Below, one piece after another: positions 19,582-27,907 of a DNA stretch of 64,000 nucleotides; the stretch's first letter is position 1; each line of letters starts with the position of its first letter. Origin of the DNA: Paracoccus versutus (GTDB lineage Bacteria > Pseudomonadota > Alphaproteobacteria > Rhodobacterales > Rhodobacteraceae); NCBI RefSeq assembly GCF_000763885.1, contig NZ_JRKO01000029.1, forward strand, positions 1-64,000, written 5' to 3'. The translations under genes and the position numbers were made by a program. The notes beneath the pieces are model-generated. The model was not told the origin of the DNA and made no database searches. It saw nothing but the letters and a program-made list of their open reading frames with translations.

Positions 19582-20391
19582 TCAGAGCCCGGCGAAGGCC
19601 GGCGCATGGACGATGCGGCTGCCTGCGGGCAGCCGCGGCCCCAGCGCCATCAGATGCGGCCCGGCATAGGGCGATTCCAGGTCGGCCGGGACAAAGCCGA
19701 AGCGGCGGTAATAGGCCGGATCGCCCAGCACCACGATGGTATGGTCGTCGAATGCCGCCAGGGCGGCGCGGACCAGCGCCGTGCCGATGCCGCGCGACTG
19801 CACGGCGGGATGCACTGCCAGCGGCGCCAGCGCCAGGGCCGGCCCCTCGGCCGCCAGCGGCGACAGGGCGATATGGCCGATCACCGTGCCCTCGGCCTCG
19901 GCCACCAGCGACAGCGCAAGGTCGCCCGCCCCGCGCAGGGCCTCGACCAGCCGCGCCTCGGCCGGGCCGTCGAAGGCGCGCGCCAGCAGGTCGGACACCG
20001 CGGCGCGATCATGCGCCAACTCGGCCCGGATACGCGGCAGGGGATCGCTGCGGGTGAAATCGCGCCCGATGCCGTGGCTCTCGCGGCCCCAGCGGCTATG
20101 TTCCAGCCGGGCACGATGCGCTTCGAAAGCCTCGTCGCCGGCGTAAAGCTCGTTCAGTTCCCAGACCAGCGGATCCTCGGACTGCCACAGGTCGAAGCGC
20201 AGGTTGCCGGGTTCGGCCCGGCTCAGCGCGACATGCTCGGTCAGCAGGTCCATGGCCAGCATCATCTGGGCCGCATCCTTGCAGATCAGCCGGCCGGTCA
20301 GCGAGACCAGCGGTTTTTCCAGGGGGATCTCCTCGCCGCCCAGGATGGGCGGGGGGGCGTGGTTGTGGTTCTGTCCGCAGGCGCAACTCAT
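19582..20391 (-). CDS. ABM monooxygenase domain fused to a GNAT acetyltransferase
   Basis: The product is 269 residues in two parts. After a His/Cys-rich start (MSCACGQNHNHAPPP) comes an ABM (antibiotic biosynthesis monooxygenase)-type dimeric alpha/beta barrel half (about 24-115). It has EHVALSRAEPGNLRFDLWQS and NELYAGDEAFEAHRARLEHS, as in quinol monooxygenases. The rest (about 125-265) is a GNAT domain with LAPLAVHPAVQSRGIGTALV and DPAYYRRFGFVPA, similar to the YjcF-like predicted acetyltransferases. I place the start at ATG 20391. Longer in-frame extensions have random composition. The substrate is unknown. Confidence 0.8.
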   Translation of the reverse strand: MSCACGQNHNHAPPPILGGEEIPLEKPLVSLTGRLICKDAAQMMLAMDLLTEHVALSRAEPGNLRFDLWQSEDPLVWELNELYAGDEAFEAHRARLEHSRWGRESHGIGRDFTRSDPLPRIRAELAHDRAAVSDLLARAFDGPAEARLVEALRGAGDLALSLVAEAEGTVIGHIALSPLAAEGPALALAPLAVHPAVQSRGIGTALVRAALAAFDDHTIVVLGDPAYYRRFGFVPADLESPYAGPHLMALGPRLPAGSRIVHAPAFAGL

Positions 20392-20540
20392 GGCAAGATC
20401 CTCGTCGTGAACAGGCCGCAACGATGGACGACGGCGGCTTCCCGCGGCCGGAACCGTTAGCAGCGATAACCTTATCGGGCGGCATTGCGCCGTCCTTGTC
20501 AATTTGCAAAGCCGCGCCTTGCCCCGAATGCGGCCCCTGA

Positions 20541-20568
20541 AACGAAAAGGGCGGCGCAGCGGCCGCCC
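20541..20568 (-). terminator. Rho-independent terminator of guaA
   Basis: A 7-bp stem (GGGCGGC at 20549-20555, GCCGCCC at 20562-20568) has a 6-nt loop. On the minus strand it is followed by TTTTCGTTT. It lies 8 bp past the guaA stop. Confidence 0.8.
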
Positions 20569-20575
20569 CTCGGGG

Positions 20576-22135
20576 TCATTCCCACTCGATCGTGCCCGGT
20601 GGCTTCGAGGTGATGTCATAGGTGCAGCGGTTGATGCCCTTGACCTCGTTGATGATCCGCGTCGCGGTCTCGCCCAGGAACTGGTGGCTGAAGGGATAGT
20701 AATCCGCCGTCATGCCATCGACCGAGGTCACCGCGCGCAAGGCGCAGGCATAGTCGTAGGTGCGCCCGTCGCCCATGACGCCGACGGTGCGGACGGGAAG
20801 GATGGCGACGAAGGCCTGCCAGATCTCGTCGTAAAGCCCGTGCTTGCGGATCTGGTCGATGAAGACCGCATCCGCCTTGCGCAGGATCTCCAGCTTGTCG
20901 CGGGCGATCTCGCCCGGACAGCGGATGGCAAGGCCGGGACCGGGAAAGGGATGGCGGCCGATGAATTTCTCGGGCAGGCTGAGTTCGCGGCCAAGCGCGC
21001 GGACCTCGTCCTTGAAGAGTTCGCGCAGCGGCTCGACCAGCTTCAGCCCCATCTTCTCGGGCAAGCCGCCGACGTTGTGGTGGCTCTTGATCGTGACCGA
21101 GGGCCCGCCCGAGAAGCTGACCGATTCGATCACGTCGGGGTAAAGCGTGCCCTGGGCCAGGAATTCCGCGCCTTCGATCCCGCTCGCGTATTTCTGGAAC
21201 ACGTCGATGAACAGCTTGCCGATGGTCTTGCGCTTGACCTCGGGGTCGCTGACGCCTTCCAGAGCCGACAGGAACAGCTCGCTCTCGTCGGCATGGATCA
21301 GCGGGATGTTGTAGTTGTCGCGGAACATGGTCACGACTTCCTCGGCCTCGTTCAGCCGCAAAAGCCCGTGATCGACGAAGACGCAGGTCAGCTGGTCGCC
21401 AATCGCCTCGTGGATCAGCACCGCGGCGACCGAACTGTCGACGCCGCCCGAAAGCCCGCAGATCACCCGCTTGTCCCCGACCTGCTCGCGGATCTTGCGG
21501 ATCGCCTCCTGGCGATAGGAGGCCATGGTCCAGTCGCCGGTGAAGCCGGCCATGCGGACGAAGTTCTCCAGCATGATCCGGCCGTTCGGAGTGTGATGCA
21601 CCTCGGGGTGGAACTGCACGGCGAAGAAGCGGCGCGCCTCGTCCGCGATCATGGCGAAGGGGGCATTGGGCGAGGTGCCGATGACCTCGAAGCCGGGCGC
21701 GAGCTGCGTCACCCGGTCGCCATGGCTCATCCAGACCTCCTCGCGGCCGGTCTCGAACAGGCCCGAGAAGATGCCGTCGCCCTTGTGGCCCTCGGCGGGT
21801 GCGATGAAGGCGCGGCCGTATTCGGCGTGATGGCCCGATTCGACGCGGCCGCCCAGCTGCTCCATCATCACCTGCTGGCCATAGCAGATGCCGAAGACCG
21901 GCACCCCCAGATCGAAAAGCCCCTGCGGCGCGCGCGGCGAATCCGCCTGCGTGACCGAGGCCGGCCCGCCCGACAGGATCACGGCCTGCGGGGCAAAGGC
22001 TTTCAGGAAGGCGTCGTCCACCGCGTTGAACGGGTGGATTTCGCAATAGACGTTCAGCTCGCGCAGGCGGCGCGCAATCAGCTGCGTGACCTGGGAGCCG
22101 AAATCGATGATGAGAAGGCGCTGATGCTGGGTCAT
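20576..22135 (-). CDS. guaA: GMP synthase (glutamine-hydrolysing)
   Basis: The 519-residue enzyme aminates XMP to GMP using glutamine and ATP. The N-terminal class I glutaminase has the nucleophile motif GICYGQQ (Cys near residue 83) and the catalytic His/Glu in QFHPEVHHT. The central PP-loop ATP pyrophosphatase domain has [12 protein letters not shown] (near 228-239). The C-terminal dimerisation domain ends in IEWE, as in the family. The length is normal. The candidate promoter puts the transcription start on the A of the ATG, so the mRNA may be leaderless. It is monocistronic, with its own terminator. Confidence 0.97.
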   Translation of the reverse strand: MTQHQRLLIIDFGSQVTQLIARRLRELNVYCEIHPFNAVDDAFLKAFAPQAVILSGGPASVTQADSPRAPQGLFDLGVPVFGICYGQQVMMEQLGGRVESGHHAEYGRAFIAPAEGHKGDGIFSGLFETGREEVWMSHGDRVTQLAPGFEVIGTSPNAPFAMIADEARRFFAVQFHPEVHHTPNGRIMLENFVRMAGFTGDWTMASYRQEAIRKIREQVGDKRVICGLSGGVDSSVAAVLIHEAIGDQLTCVFVDHGLLRLNEAEEVVTMFRDNYNIPLIHADESELFLSALEGVSDPEVKRKTIGKLFIDVFQKYASGIEGAEFLAQGTLYPDVIESVSFSGGPSVTIKSHHNVGGLPEKMGLKLVEPLRELFKDEVRALGRELSLPEKFIGRHPFPGPGLAIRCPGEIARDKLEILRKADAVFIDQIRKHGLYDEIWQAFVAILPVRTVGVMGDGRTYDYACALRAVTSVDGMTADYYPFSHQFLGETATRIINEVKGINRCTYDITSKPPGTIEWE

Positions 22136-22141
22136 GGCAAG

Positions 22142-22170
22142 GCTTTAGGCTGCGGCATGGCGCTTCGCAA
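22142..22170 (-). promoter_or_regulatory. Candidate sigma70 promoter of guaA
   Basis: On the minus strand TTGCGA (22165-22170) and TAAAGC (22142-22147) are 17 bp apart. The last -10 base is 7 nt before the ATG at 22135, and no ribosome site lies between. Confidence 0.45.
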
Positions 22171-22200
22171 GGGGGCTGACGCATCGCCGGCTGCACCGCC

Positions 22201-22302
22201 GCATGGGTATTTGAACAACAGAGAAGGCGACGGACCCCGATCGAGCCGCGCTGCCGGCAGAGGCGCGACGGCTGGCCTTCTCTGTTGTTCAAATACCCAT
22301 GC
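22201..22302. repeat. Perfect 28-bp inverted repeat built of two GGGTATTTG elements (copies 2 and 3)
   Basis: The left arm 22201-22228 begins GCATGGGTATTTGAACAACA. The right arm 22275-22302 is its exact reverse complement, starting GCCTTCTCTG and ending ACCCATGC. The spacer is 46 bp. Each arm is one copy of the dispersed intergenic repeat. It lies between the guaA start and the 3' end of the thiE-like gene. It could fold into a long hairpin in RNA or a cruciform in DNA. Confidence 0.85.
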
Positions 22303-22321
22303 AACGCCGCGGCAAGGGCCG

Positions 22322-22933
22322 TCAGCGCCAGAGAATCCCCAGGGCTTCGGCCGGGTCCGGTTCGGACCAGATCTCTGCCCCCAGCGCGATGAAATCGGCG
22401 ACGGGGGCCAGCTGGCCGATCAGCGCGGGGGTCAGGGCGCCCTCGGCGACCACAGGGATCTCGATCATCTCGGACCACCATTGGAACAGGTCCAGCGGCG
22501 CGGTCTCGCCATGGCCGAGCGCGGTGGCGCCGCAGGGGCCGAAGCTGACGTAATCCGCCCCCGCCTCGGCCGCGTTCATGCCGTCGTGGCGCGAGGCGCC
22601 GCAGAAGGTGCCGACGATGGCGTCCTGCCCCAGTTCCTTGCGGGCATGGCGCACGCCGCGCGCGCCATTGGTCAGATGCACGCCGTCCAGCCCGTGGCGC
22701 TGCGCCAGCTGGACATGGTCCTCGATCACCACCGCCACGTCGCGGGCATGGGCGATCTCGCGCGCCAGATCGGCGATGCGGCCCAGCTCCTCCTCGGTGC
22801 CGGCGCCGGGGATGCGCAGGCAGGCGACGGGAAAGCGGTCCATGACCTCGGCCAGCATCGGGCCCAGCGTCGAGGCGGCCGCGCCGACCGGGGCGATCAG
22901 GTAGAGTTGCGGCGAATTGGGCTGGTCTGTCAT
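22322..22933 (-). CDS. Thiamine-phosphate-synthase-like protein
   Basis: The 203-residue product is a TIM-barrel protein of the ThiE/TenI superfamily. It has LYLIAPVG at the start, DGVHLTNGARGVRHARKEL in the middle (normally DGVHLGQ), then GADYVSFGPCGAT and VAEGALTPALIGQL. ThiE joins HMP-PP and thiazole phosphate to thiamine phosphate. Several consensus positions differ, so it may be a ThiE paralogue with another role. I place the start at ATG 22933 (MTDQPNSPQLYLIAPV). The upstream extension is low-complexity. It diverges from the RNA methyltransferase gene. Confidence 0.75.
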   Translation of the reverse strand: MTDQPNSPQLYLIAPVGAAASTLGPMLAEVMDRFPVACLRIPGAGTEEELGRIADLAREIAHARDVAVVIEDHVQLAQRHGLDGVHLTNGARGVRHARKELGQDAIVGTFCGASRHDGMNAAEAGADYVSFGPCGATALGHGETAPLDLFQWWSEMIEIPVVAEGALTPALIGQLAPVADFIALGAEIWSEPDPAEALGILWR

Positions 22934-23009
22934 GGCGCTGTCATCCCCTGGAGTTCCGCCAGCAGATAGCGCAGCGCCGCGCGCCTTGCCAGTGGGTCTG
23001 CGGAAGGAT

Positions 23010-23750
23010 ATGGCCGCGGCCATGGAACCGGCGATCATCCTTGTCCGCCCGCAGATGGGCGAAAACATCGGCGCGGCCGCGCGCGCCATGCTGAATTTCG
23101 GCCTGAGCGACATGCGCCTGGTGGCGCCGCGCGACGGCTGGCCGAACCCGCGCGCCGTGGCCATGGCCTCGGGCGCGGCCGGCCGGGTGCTGGACCGGGC
23201 GCGGGTTTTCGCGACCCTGGCCGAGGCGATGGCCGATGTCGATCACGCCTATGCCACCACCGCCCGCGGGCGCGAATTGACCAAGCCGGTACTGACCCCG
23301 GCCACGGCCATGGCGGATGCCCGCGGCCGGGTCGCGCAGGGCGGCCGGGTCGCGGTGATCTTCGGCCCCGAGCGCGCGGGGCTGGAGAACGAGGACGTGG
23401 CGCGCGCCAATGCCATCATCACCGTGCCGGTCAATCCCGACTTCCCCTCGCTGAACCTGGCGCAGGCGGTGCTGCTGGCCGGCTATGAATGGGCGCAGGA
23501 CAGCCTGCCGCCCGAGCCCGCCCCGCATGGCCGCCGCCCCGATGGCGAGGTCCAGGCGACGCGGCTGGAGATCGAGCGACTGGCCGATCACTGGGAAGAG
23601 CGGCTGGACGAGGCCGGCTTCTTTTTCCCGCCCGAGAAGGCGCCGGCGATGAAGCTGACATTGCGCAACCTCTGGTCGCGGCTGCCCCTGACCCGCGCCG
23701 ACACGCGCATCTTCCACGGCATGCTGCGGCAGTTGATCCGCCGCGGCTGA
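23010..23750 (+). CDS. SpoU/TrmH-family RNA methyltransferase (TrmJ-like)
   Basis: The product is about 246 residues. The SPOUT fold is shown by IILVRPQMGENIGAAARAML (motif 1, substrate Arg and Asn/Glu). VAVIFGPERAGLENEDV (motif 2) and ITVPVNPDFPSLNLAQAVLL (motif 3) form the trefoil knot that binds S-adenosylmethionine. The C-terminal helical extension (to LRQLIRRG) is as in TrmJ, which 2'-O-methylates tRNA position 32. The start is uncertain between ATG 23010 and ATG 23022. The purine-rich GGAAGGA lies at 23002-23008. Confidence 0.87.
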   Translation: MAAAMEPAIILVRPQMGENIGAAARAMLNFGLSDMRLVAPRDGWPNPRAVAMASGAAGRVLDRARVFATLAEAMADVDHAYATTARGRELTKPVLTPATAMADARGRVAQGGRVAVIFGPERAGLENEDVARANAIITVPVNPDFPSLNLAQAVLLAGYEWAQDSLPPEPAPHGRRPDGEVQATRLEIERLADHWEERLDEAGFFFPPEKAPAMKLTLRNLWSRLPLTRADTRIFHGMLRQLIRRG

Positions 23751-23805
23751 TTGATTTCCGGGCGCGGGCGGGCCAAGGTCGCGCCCGATCGAGAAGGAAG
23801 CTGAC

Positions 23806-24951
23806 ATGGCAAGACGTCCCGTCTTTCAGGAAGTCACCGAGACGACCCCCCGCAGCACGCCGCCCACCGGCGGCATGATCGACGCCGGACCCAAGGGCGC
23901 GCGTGGCGCGATCCGCATCTGGCTGATCGTGCTGTTCGTCATGGTCGCGGCGATGATCGCGCTGGGCGGCGCGACGCGGCTGACCGGCTCGGGCCTGTCG
24001 ATCACCGAATGGAAGCCGGTGACCGGGGCGATCCCGCCGATGGATGCCGCGACCTGGCAGGCCGAGTTCGACAAGTACCGGCAGATCCCGCAGTTCCAGC
24101 TGGTCAATTCCGACATGGACCTGGCGAGCTTCAAGCGGATCTATTGGTGGGAATGGTCGCACCGGCTGCTGGGGCGGCTGGTGGGACTGGTCTGGGCGGC
24201 GGGCTTCGTCTTTTTCCTGGCGACCAGGCGCATCCCCGCGGGCTGGGTGCCGCGGCTGCTGGGCCTGGGCGTGCTGGGCGGCGCGCAGGGCGCCATTGGC
24301 TGGTGGATGGTCCATTCGGGCCTGTCGGGCGAGATGGTGCGCGTGGCCTCCTATCGGCTGGCCACGCATCTGGGGCTGGCCTTCGCCATCCTGGGCATGA
24401 TCGCCTGGCAGGTGCTGGCGCTGTCGCGATCCGAGGCGGCGCTGCTGCGCGCGCGCCGCGCGGGCGAGGGCAAGCTTTTCTCGATGACCACCGGGCTGAT
24501 GCACCTGGCCTTCGTCCAGATCCTGCTGGGCGCGCTGGTGGCGGGGATCGACGCCGGGCGCATGTATACCGGCTGGCCCACCATGGGCGGCGAATGGATC
24601 CCGGCCGAGATCTGGGACGCGACGCTGGGCTGGCGCAACTTCTTCGAGAACCCGGCGCTGGTGCAGTTCATCCACCGCATGGTGGCCTATCTGCTGGCAA
24701 TCTTTGCCGTGGTGGTGTTCCTGCGCGCCCGCCGCTCGCCGCATCCGGTGACGCGCGGCGCCTATGCCGCGATGATCGCGGCGGTCGCCGTGCAGGTGGC
24801 GCTGGGCATCATGAACGTGCTGCATGCCTCGCCGCTGGCTTTGGCACTGGCGCATCAGATCGGAGCCGTGGCACTGTTTACGCTGATCCTGCGCGCGCGC
24901 CACCATGCGCGCTATCCAATCGAAACTTCGGTCCGGGGGACTGTCCGATGA
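23806..24951 (+). CDS. ctaA: Heme A synthase
   Basis: The 381-residue integral membrane protein oxidises the C8 methyl of heme O to the formyl group of heme A for aa3-type cytochrome oxidase. It has about eight helices in two homologous halves. The four heme-ligand-type His positions include WEWSHRLLGRLVGLVWA, YRLATHLGLAF, LMHLAFVQILLGALVAGID and FIHRMVAYLL, and a late LALAHQIGAVALF. The conserved signature GGATRLTGSGLSITEWKPVT near residue 55 is complete. It is type 2 CtaA/COX15, the alphaproteobacterial form, without the disulfide loop. The next gene overlaps its stop by 4 bases. Confidence 0.96.
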   Translation: MARRPVFQEVTETTPRSTPPTGGMIDAGPKGARGAIRIWLIVLFVMVAAMIALGGATRLTGSGLSITEWKPVTGAIPPMDAATWQAEFDKYRQIPQFQLVNSDMDLASFKRIYWWEWSHRLLGRLVGLVWAAGFVFFLATRRIPAGWVPRLLGLGVLGGAQGAIGWWMVHSGLSGEMVRVASYRLATHLGLAFAILGMIAWQVLALSRSEAALLRARRAGEGKLFSMTTGLMHLAFVQILLGALVAGIDAGRMYTGWPTMGGEWIPAEIWDATLGWRNFFENPALVQFIHRMVAYLLAIFAVVVFLRARRSPHPVTRGAYAAMIAAVAVQVALGIMNVLHASPLALALAHQIGAVALFTLILRARHHARYPIETSVRGTVR

Positions 24952-26420
24952 GCGCTTTCGACGATCTTCTCGCCTTCCAGCGCCAGACCGAGGCGCTGTC
25001 CTCGGTCGCCGAGCGGCTGGCCTGGGACCAGGAAACCGTGATGCCGCGGGGCGCCGTCGAGCAGCGCGCCGAGGAGATGGCGGCGATGGAAGCGGTGCTG
25101 CACGAGCGGCGCACCGATCCGCGCATCGGCGAATGGCTGGACCAGGCCGAGCCCGAGGACGACGAGGATGCCCGCGTCATCGAGCTGATCGCGCGCGACC
25201 ATCGCCGCGCCTCGCGCATCCCGTCGCGGCTGGCGACGGAGCTGGCGCGGCAGACCTCGCTGGCGCAGGGCATCTGGGCTGATGCCCGCGCCAAGGACGC
25301 GCCCGAGGATTTCCTGCCGGCGCTGAACGACATCCTGATGCTGAAGCGCGAGGAAGCCTCGGCGCTGGCCGACGGCGGCGATCTTTACGACGCGCTGCTG
25401 GACGATTACGAGCCGGGCACCACCCAGGCCGAGATCGCGCAGCTGTTCGACGCCATGCGGCCGCGGCTGGTGGCGCTGCGCGAGGACGTGCTGGGCGCCG
25501 CCTTCCAGCCCGAGCCGCTGGCCGGGCATTTCCCGCAGGAGACCCAGTTGCGCCTGGCGCGCACCTGCGCCACCGCCTTCGGCTATGACTGGACGCGCGG
25601 GCGGATGGACATCGCCGTCCACCCGTTCAGCTCGGGGCGCTGGCAGGACAGCCGCATCACCACGCGGGTGGTCGAGGCCGATCCCTTCAACTGCCTCTAT
25701 TCGACCATCCACGAGGTCGGGCATTCCAGCTATGAGCTGGGCATCGACAGCGACTATGCCTTTACGCCGCTCGGCCGCGGCGTCTCGATGGGGGCGCATG
25801 AAAGCCAGAGCCGGATCTACGAGAACCAGCTGGGCCGCAGCCGCGCCTTTGCCGGCTGGCTTTACCAGCGCATGTCGGACGCCTTCGGCGGGCTTTCGGT
25901 GCCCGATGCCGATGCCTTCTATGCCACCGTGAACCGCGTCACCCCCGGCTTCATCCGCACCGAGGCCGACGAGGTGCAATACAACCTGCACATCATGCTG
26001 CGCTTTGACCTGGAGCGCGACCTGATCGCCGGGCGGCTGGATGTCGAGGATCTGGTCGAGGCCTGGAACGCCCGCTTCCTGCGGGATTTCGGGGTGGCGG
26101 TGGACCGGCCGGCCAATGGCGTCTTGCAGGACGTGCATTGGGCGGTGGGGCTGTTCGGCTATTTCCCGACCTATGCGCTGGGGAACGTCTATGCCGGCTG
26201 CCTGCATGCCGCGCTGCGTGCCGCGGTGCCGGACCTGGACGAGGCGCTGGCGCGCGGCGAGGCCGACCCGGCCGTCGAATGGCTGCGCGAGAACGTCCAG
26301 CGCCATGGCGGGCTTTACCCGGTGCGCGAGCTGATCGGGCAGGCGACCGGGGCCGATGTCGGCGAAGGGCCGCTGCTCGACTACCTGGAAGAGAAATTCT
26401 CGGCCATCTACCGGCTTTGA
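24948..26420 (+). CDS. M32-family metallocarboxypeptidase
   Basis: The product is 490 residues. M32 enzymes remove C-terminal residues with a broad preference. The zinc-binding HExxH motif is HEVGH in YSTIHEVGHSSYELGI (about residue 259). The third ligand Glu is in SMGAHESQSRIYENQLG. Other family marks are RLAWDQETVMPRGA near the N-terminus, PGTTQAEIAQLFD, DIAVHPFSSGRW and TEADEVQYNLHIMLRFDLE. It is cytoplasmic, without a signal peptide. It overlaps the ctaA stop (ATGA), so it is co-translated with heme A synthase. No functional link is known to me. Confidence 0.95.
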   Translation: MSAFDDLLAFQRQTEALSSVAERLAWDQETVMPRGAVEQRAEEMAAMEAVLHERRTDPRIGEWLDQAEPEDDEDARVIELIARDHRRASRIPSRLATELARQTSLAQGIWADARAKDAPEDFLPALNDILMLKREEASALADGGDLYDALLDDYEPGTTQAEIAQLFDAMRPRLVALREDVLGAAFQPEPLAGHFPQETQLRLARTCATAFGYDWTRGRMDIAVHPFSSGRWQDSRITTRVVEADPFNCLYSTIHEVGHSSYELGIDSDYAFTPLGRGVSMGAHESQSRIYENQLGRSRAFAGWLYQRMSDAFGGLSVPDADAFYATVNRVTPGFIRTEADEVQYNLHIMLRFDLERDLIAGRLDVEDLVEAWNARFLRDFGVAVDRPANGVLQDVHWAVGLFGYFPTYALGNVYAGCLHAALRAAVPDLDEALARGEADPAVEWLRENVQRHGGLYPVRELIGQATGADVGEGPLLDYLEEKFSAIYRL

Positions 26421-26430
26421 GGCCGGATTC

Positions 26431-26454
26431 GGGTATTTGGGCAACGAAGAAGCC
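26431..26454 (+). repeat. Dispersed GGGTATTTG intergenic repeat, copy 4
   Basis: The sequence starts GGGTATTTGGGCAACGAAGA and ends AGCC. It begins 11 bp after the M32 carboxypeptidase stop, in the same orientation, in the 114-bp gap before miaB. Confidence 0.65.
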
Positions 26455-26534
26455 GGGCGCCGGGCATGGGGCGGCCGGTCTTTCCAAGCCAGGCGTTTTC
26501 CTGTATCAGGCGTCGATCCCAAGGACAGCACGGC

Positions 26535-27872
26535 ATGAGTGACCCAGCCAGCAAGCCCGCCCCGGCGGTGAAGAAGCTTTTCATCAAGACCTATGGCTGC
26601 CAGATGAACGTCTATGACAGCCAGCGCATGGCCGAAGCCATGGGCGCCGAGGGCTATGTCCTGACCGAGAACCAGGCGGACGCCGACATGGTGCTGCTGA
26701 ACACCTGCCATATCCGGGAAAAGGCGGCCGAGAAGCTGTATTCCGACCTGGGCCGGCTGAAGCCGCTGAAGGCGGAGAAGCCCGACCTGAAGATCGGCGT
26801 CGCCGGCTGCGTCGCCCAGGCCGAGGGCGGCGAGATCCAGCGCCGCATGCCCATCGTCGACCTGGTGGTGGGGCCGCAGGCCTATCACCGGCTGCCGGCC
26901 ATGGTGCGGGCGGGCGGCGGGGTCGATACCGAGTTCCCGGCCGAGGACAAGTTCGAGCATCTGCCGAAGCCCGCCGCCACCCGGCGCGCGCCCGCCGCCT
27001 TCCTGACCGTGCAGGAGGGCTGCGACAAGTTCTGCGCCTTTTGCGTGGTGCCCTATACCCGCGGGGCCGAGGTTTCGCGCCCAGTCTCGCGCATCCTTTC
27101 GGAGGCGCGCGACCTGGTCGGGCGCGGCGTGCGCGAGATCACGCTTCTGGGCCAGAACGTCAACGGCTGGCATGGCGAGGGGCCGGAGGGGGCCGAATGG
27201 GGCTTTGGCCGGCTGATCCGGGCGATCGCGGAGATCGACGGGCTGGACCGCATCCGCTATACCACCAGCCACCCGAACGACATGGCCGACGACCTGATCG
27301 CGGCGCATCGCGACGAGCCGAAGCTGATGCCCTATCTGCACCTGCCGGTGCAGTCGGGTTCGGATCGCATCCTGAAGGCGATGAACCGCCGCCACACGGT
27401 GGACCAGTATCTGCGGCTGATCGAGCGTATCCGCGAGGCGCGGCCCGACATCATGCTGACCAGCGATTTCATCGTCGGCTTCCCCGGCGAGACCGACCGG
27501 GACCACCAGGACACGCTGGATCTGGTGCGGGCGGTGAATTTCGGCACCGCCTTCAGCTTCAAGTATTCGCCCCGCCCCGGCACCCCGGCCTATGAGCGGC
27601 CCGAGGTCGAGGGCGCCGTGGCCGATGCGCGCCTGCAGGAATTGCAGGCGCTGCTGTCGAGCCAGCAGAAGGCGGCGCAGGAAGGCATGGTCGGGCGCGA
27701 GCTGGGCGTGCTGTTCGAAAAGCCCGGCCGCAATCCCGGCCAGATGGTCGGCAAGTCGGACTATCTGCACGCGGTCTTTGTCGAGGCGCCGGCGGCGAAG
27801 GTCGGCGACCTGGTGCGGGTGCGCATCACCCATAGCGCGCCGAACTCGCTGGCCGGGGTGCTGGCGGCCTGA
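26535..27872 (+). CDS. miaB: tRNA-2-methylthio-N6-dimethylallyladenosine synthase
   Basis: The 445-residue radical-SAM methylthiotransferase adds a methylthio group at C2 of i6A37 in tRNAs reading UNN codons. The N-terminal UPF0004 domain has the first cluster Cys set, [23 protein letters not shown] and [11 protein letters not shown]. The radical SAM CxxxCxxC is CDKFCAFC. The TRAM domain is at the C-terminus (GELGVLFE... to [12 protein letters not shown]). The start ATG 26535 follows AAGGA with 9 bases. The length is normal. It is not obviously in an operon. Confidence 0.97.
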   Translation: MSDPASKPAPAVKKLFIKTYGCQMNVYDSQRMAEAMGAEGYVLTENQADADMVLLNTCHIREKAAEKLYSDLGRLKPLKAEKPDLKIGVAGCVAQAEGGEIQRRMPIVDLVVGPQAYHRLPAMVRAGGGVDTEFPAEDKFEHLPKPAATRRAPAAFLTVQEGCDKFCAFCVVPYTRGAEVSRPVSRILSEARDLVGRGVREITLLGQNVNGWHGEGPEGAEWGFGRLIRAIAEIDGLDRIRYTTSHPNDMADDLIAAHRDEPKLMPYLHLPVQSGSDRILKAMNRRHTVDQYLRLIERIREARPDIMLTSDFIVGFPGETDRDHQDTLDLVRAVNFGTAFSFKYSPRPGTPAYERPEVEGAVADARLQELQALLSSQQKAAQEGMVGRELGVLFEKPGRNPGQMVGKSDYLHAVFVEAPAAKVGDLVRVRITHSAPNSLAGVLAA

Positions 27873-27907
27873 AGGCCGGGCAGCCGGTTGGGACGGGAGC
27901 CGCCGGG

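Noticed and set aside
19582-20619. 345-residue form of the ABM-GNAT protein
   Set aside because: The extra N-terminal 76 residues are Arg/Pro-rich and run through the upstream non-coding region towards the guaA terminator. MSCACGQ is the natural start.
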